Shown here: positions 61,872 through 64,000 of the stretch, in pieces | Numbering within the stretch: the stretch's first letter is position 1 | Layout: each line of letters begins with the position of its first letter | DNA from: Occallatibacter riparius | Lineage (GTDB): Bacteria; Acidobacteriota; Terriglobia; Terriglobales; Acidobacteriaceae | Assembly: GCF_025264625.1 (NCBI RefSeq) | Contig: NZ_CP093313.1 | Coordinates: 1,984,001 to 2,048,000, forward strand | Reading direction: 5' to 3' | DNA length: 64,000 nt | The notes under the pieces: generated by a model | Seen by the model: only the letters and a program-made list of their open reading frames with translations | Database searches by the model: none | Told to the model about the DNA's origin: nothing | Translations under genes and position numbers: made by a program

Positions 61872-62306
61872 ATGCTCCGCGTGAAACTGCTGGACCCCAG
61901 CGCACTGCCGCCTATCGTGGCTCACCCGGGTGAAGACCTCGGCTACGACGTCTTCGGACTCGACTCTGTAATGCTGGCATCGCGCCAGACCGTTCGCCTA
62001 CGCACCGGCATCGCCGTCGAGGCACGCCATCCCCAAACCGGCGCCCCGCTCGGCCTCCTGGTTCGCGATCGCTCGTCCATGGCCGCCCGCGGCCTGGCCT
62101 GCACCGGCGGCGTTATCGACGCCGGATACCGCGGTGAGATCCTCATCGTCATGACCAACCTCGGCGACGCCCCCATCGAACTCAAAGCCGGCGAGAAAAT
62201 CGCCCAGATGGTTCCCGTCCCCGTCCTCACTGGCGCCGTCGAGCAGGTCGAAAACCTCGAAGACTCCGCCCGCGCCGAAAAAGGTTTCGGAAGTTCGGGC
62301 AGATAG
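61872..62306 (+). CDS. dut: dUTPase-family nucleotidohydrolase
   Basis: A 144-aa trimeric-type dUTPase with all five motifs: 1 HPGEDLGYDVF, 2 RDRSSMAARG, 3 GGVIDAGYRGEILIVM (catalytic Asp), 4 AGEKIAQMVPV, 5 RAEKGFGSSGR (C-terminal arm). Hydrolyses dUTP to dUMP, guarding DNA from uracil. ATG 61872 matches the family N-terminus (LRVKLLDP); the open frame extends to 61821. Confidence 0.93.
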   Translation: MLRVKLLDPSALPPIVAHPGEDLGYDVFGLDSVMLASRQTVRLRTGIAVEARHPQTGAPLGLLVRDRSSMAARGLACTGGVIDAGYRGEILIVMTNLGDAPIELKAGEKIAQMVPVPVLTGAVEQVENLEDSARAEKGFGSSGR

Positions 62307-62378
62307 CGCGCCTTCCGCACCAGAAAAACAAATCGCAACACGCAACCGGGTTACCTTTAGAGAACGGAGAGGGAGCTT

Positions 62379-62807
62379 ATGCCTTTGATCTCGGTCACCC
62401 GCCTGCGCGTACGTTCCTGGCGATATCTTCCGGCCTTCCTGTTTGACGCAGTGAGAACCGCTCGTCAGGCCGCTCGCAGCGAAGGCAATCTCGCCGTCAA
62501 GGTGCTGCGCGATGCGAAGAACACCTGGTGGACCAGTACCTGCTGGGACTCCGAAGCCTCCATGCGCAAATTCATGCTGATGAAACCGCACGGCCCCGCC
62601 ATGCGTAAATTGCTGGAGTGGTGCGATGAAGCCGCACTCGTCCATTGGTCGCAGCCCGAATCCGCGCTGCCGTCTTGGACAGAAGCGCACCGCCGCATGC
62701 AGTCGGAAGGCCGGATCTCCAAAGTGCTGCATCCCTCTCCGGATCACGTGGCTTTCCGGATTGCACCACCCACCGCGAGTGGTCGCGGCGAAGTGCGAAT
62801 CAAGTAA
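62379..62807 (+). CDS. DUF3291/antibiotic-biosynthesis-monooxygenase-like protein
   Basis: A 142-aa soluble α/β protein: LISVTRLRVRSWRYLPAFLF, TWWTSTCWDSEASMRKFMLM, PHGPAMRKLLEWCDEAALVH. The strand-helix pattern with WxSxxxMxxFM is that of ferredoxin-like ABM/DUF3291 proteins; no cofactor site is visible and the reaction is unknown. Strong SD GGAGAGGGAG precedes ATG. It is followed by an epimerase 21 bases later, probably co-transcribed. Confidence 0.75.
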   Translation: MPLISVTRLRVRSWRYLPAFLFDAVRTARQAARSEGNLAVKVLRDAKNTWWTSTCWDSEASMRKFMLMKPHGPAMRKLLEWCDEAALVHWSQPESALPSWTEAHRRMQSEGRISKVLHPSPDHVAFRIAPPTASGRGEVRIK

Positions 62808-62828
62808 TCCAGCGAGGTAAGACACGCG

Positions 62829-63761
62829 ATGATCACGATTCTCGGCGCAGGCGGCCCCATCAGCAACGAACTGGCCGCGCGGCTCGCGGCCGCAAATCTT
62901 CCCTTTCGCCTCGTCGGCCGAAAACCATCCCCGCGCCCCGGCGCAACCGAAGTGGTTGCCGCCGATCTCACGCAGATCGATCAGACCCTCAACGCGGTTA
63001 CCGGCTCAGACATCGTCTTCCTGCTCGTCGGCCTCAAATACGACCGCAAGATATGGGCGGAACAGTGGCCCCGCATCATGGCCAACACCGTCGAAGCCTG
63101 CAAGCGCGCCGGCGCGCGTCTCGTCTTCTTCGACAATGTCTACATGTACGGCCGTGTCAGCGGCCCCATGACCGAGCAAACACCCTACCACCCCACCAGC
63201 CGCAAAGGCGAGATTCGCTCCCGCATCGCCGACTCCCTCATCGACGAATGGAAATCCGGCAAGCTCACCGCCATGATTGCCCGGGCAGCCGACTTCTACG
63301 GCCCCGGAGCCGAGCACGGCATCCCCAACACGCTCGTCTTCGATCCCCTCAGCAAGGGCAGCTCTGCCATGTGCCTGGCCGCCGACAACCTCCCGCACTC
63401 CTACACCTACACGCCCGACGCAGCCGATGCACTAATGAAGCTTGCCCAAAGCAACTCCGCCTGGAACCAGACCTGGCATCTGCCCACCACGCCCAACCCA
63501 CCCACCGGCCGCGAATTCATTGAAGCCGCCGCCCAGGCGCTCGGAGTCCAGCCCAAATACCGCATGCTCGGCTCAGCCATGCTCGGCATCGCAGGCTTCT
63601 TCAAGCCTGAGATTCGCGAAGTCCGCGAGATGCTCTACCAGAACAACGCGCCGTATCTCTTCGACTCCTCGAAATACGCCCGCGCCTTCGGTTTCCCAGG
63701 CACACTCTACGCAGACGCCATCCGCGCCACAGCGGCCTCCTACAAGCAACCTGAGGCCTGA
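62829..63761 (+). CDS. NAD-dependent epimerase/dehydratase (extended SDR)
   Basis: A 310-aa protein with a slightly atypical Rossmann start ITILGAGGPISNELAARLAA, VVAADLTQ, DIVFLLVGLKYD, FFDNVYMYGRVSGPMTE (Tyr of YMYG in the usual YxxxK neighbourhood is not followed by the standard Lys) and ARAADFYGPG. It fits atypical extended SDR proteins rather than a classical sugar epimerase. GAGGTAAG lies before the ATG. Substrate unknown. Confidence 0.85.
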   Translation: MITILGAGGPISNELAARLAAANLPFRLVGRKPSPRPGATEVVAADLTQIDQTLNAVTGSDIVFLLVGLKYDRKIWAEQWPRIMANTVEACKRAGARLVFFDNVYMYGRVSGPMTEQTPYHPTSRKGEIRSRIADSLIDEWKSGKLTAMIARAADFYGPGAEHGIPNTLVFDPLSKGSSAMCLAADNLPHSYTYTPDAADALMKLAQSNSAWNQTWHLPTTPNPPTGREFIEAAAQALGVQPKYRMLGSAMLGIAGFFKPEIREVREMLYQNNAPYLFDSSKYARAFGFPGTLYADAIRATAASYKQPEA

Positions 63762-63763
63762 TC

Positions 63764-64000
63764 TCACGAGGATTTCTTCTCCACGCCCTCTTCCAGGATC
63801 CGCAATCGCCGCCTGATTCCGTTCGAAATTGAATCGGCAACTGCGACGGGAAAGTTCTGGGGAAGATCTGCGTTCACGCGATCGATTTCTCTCTCCGCCT
63901 CGGCGCGCAGTTCCTCAATGATCGACGGCACAACTTCCTTTCCCATGCCGGCCTCGTCCGCCGTCTGGAAGAAATGGCGCGGGGCTATTTGTCTCATTTT
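63764..64000 (-). CDS. HipA-like C-terminal fragment (5' part beyond window)
   Basis: The frame stays open to the last base, so only the C-terminal ~78 residues are visible. RHFFQTADEAGMGKEVVPSI followed by LPQNFPVAVADSISNGIRRR resembles the end of HipA-type toxin kinases (RHFxxLAxxxG, then FPxxVAxxIxxGxRRR). If so, a HipB-like antitoxin gene is expected further right. The stop lies three bases past the converging epimerase. A short free-standing gene from ATG 63997 is an alternative. Confidence 0.55.
   Translation of the reverse strand, partial: KMRQIAPRHFFQTADEAGMGKEVVPSIIEELRAEAEREIDRVNADLPQNFPVAVADSISNGIRRRLRILEEGVEKKSS

Noticed and set aside
1..64000. CRISPR arrays, tRNAs, rRNAs, prophage or insertion sequences
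   Set aside because: None seen: no regularly spaced repeats, no tRNA cloverleaf ends, and no transposase or phage structural proteins among translated genes.

Overview
The window reads as chromosomal DNA of a GC-rich (about 60%) Gram-negative saprophyte, most likely an Acidobacteriota/Terriglobia-type soil bacterium. This is inferred from gene content: two very large Oar-like TonB-dependent receptors with N-terminal carboxypeptidase-regulatory domains and no SusD partner, secreted Ig-repeat glycosidases, a CRTAC1/ASPIC-UnbV protein, a choice-of-anchor D giant protein, a winged-helix/malectin membrane protein, and hopanoid-type HpnB. I see no tRNA, rRNA, CRISPR array, prophage or intact insertion sequence. 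One RNA gene is clear: RNase P RNA at 60395-60888.

Region 1 (1-17.3 kb): the tail of a sugar ABC substrate-binding protein, a secreted laminin-G-like protein, and a NarL-type histidine kinase/response regulator pair. These precede an arabinoxylan/arabinan-type locus: TonB receptor, secreted TPR protein, GH43, GH51, GH5 and a CRTAC1 protein. A perfect match to the LacI-family operator consensus lies 59 bases before the first TonB receptor start.

Region 2 (17.4-36.5 kb): a 1459-aa surface protein and a probable membrane-bound sugar-sensing regulator on the minus strand. Divergent from them is a second TonB receptor, followed by GH74 xyloglucanase, GH39, GH42 and GH29. Together these cover most steps for fucogalacto-xyloglucan; an alpha-xylosidase is not in the window.

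Region 3 (36.5-43.4 kb, minus strand): an eight-gene, almost entirely overlapping operon. In transcription order it encodes a YdjI-like SPFH/zinc-ribbon protein, a SpeD-type AdoMet decarboxylase, two zinc-ribbon DUF4178 proteins, a small membrane peptide, DUF350, a membrane-embedded SpeE-like aminopropyltransferase and a Tat-exported amine-oxidase-like flavoprotein. It looks like a self-contained membrane-associated polyamine-type modification or stress module and is my main candidate for an under-described system.

Region 4 (43.7-52.7 kb): a second GH42, then the circularly permuted ATP-grasp / alpha-E / transglutaminase triad (a conserved but functionally unresolved peptide-ligation cassette), a tiny FGPKG-repeat protein, 6-phosphofructokinase, a REP-like double hairpin and HpnB.

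Region 5 (52.7-64 kb): a Tat-exported GH79-like glycosidase, a YVTN beta-propeller, E2 acyltransferase plus LipB, a heptaheme cytochrome with TPRs, DoxX, RNase P RNA, a bestrophin-like DUF4239 protein, dUTPase, a small ABM-like protein, an SDR/epimerase and the C-terminal end of a HipA-like protein running off the window.
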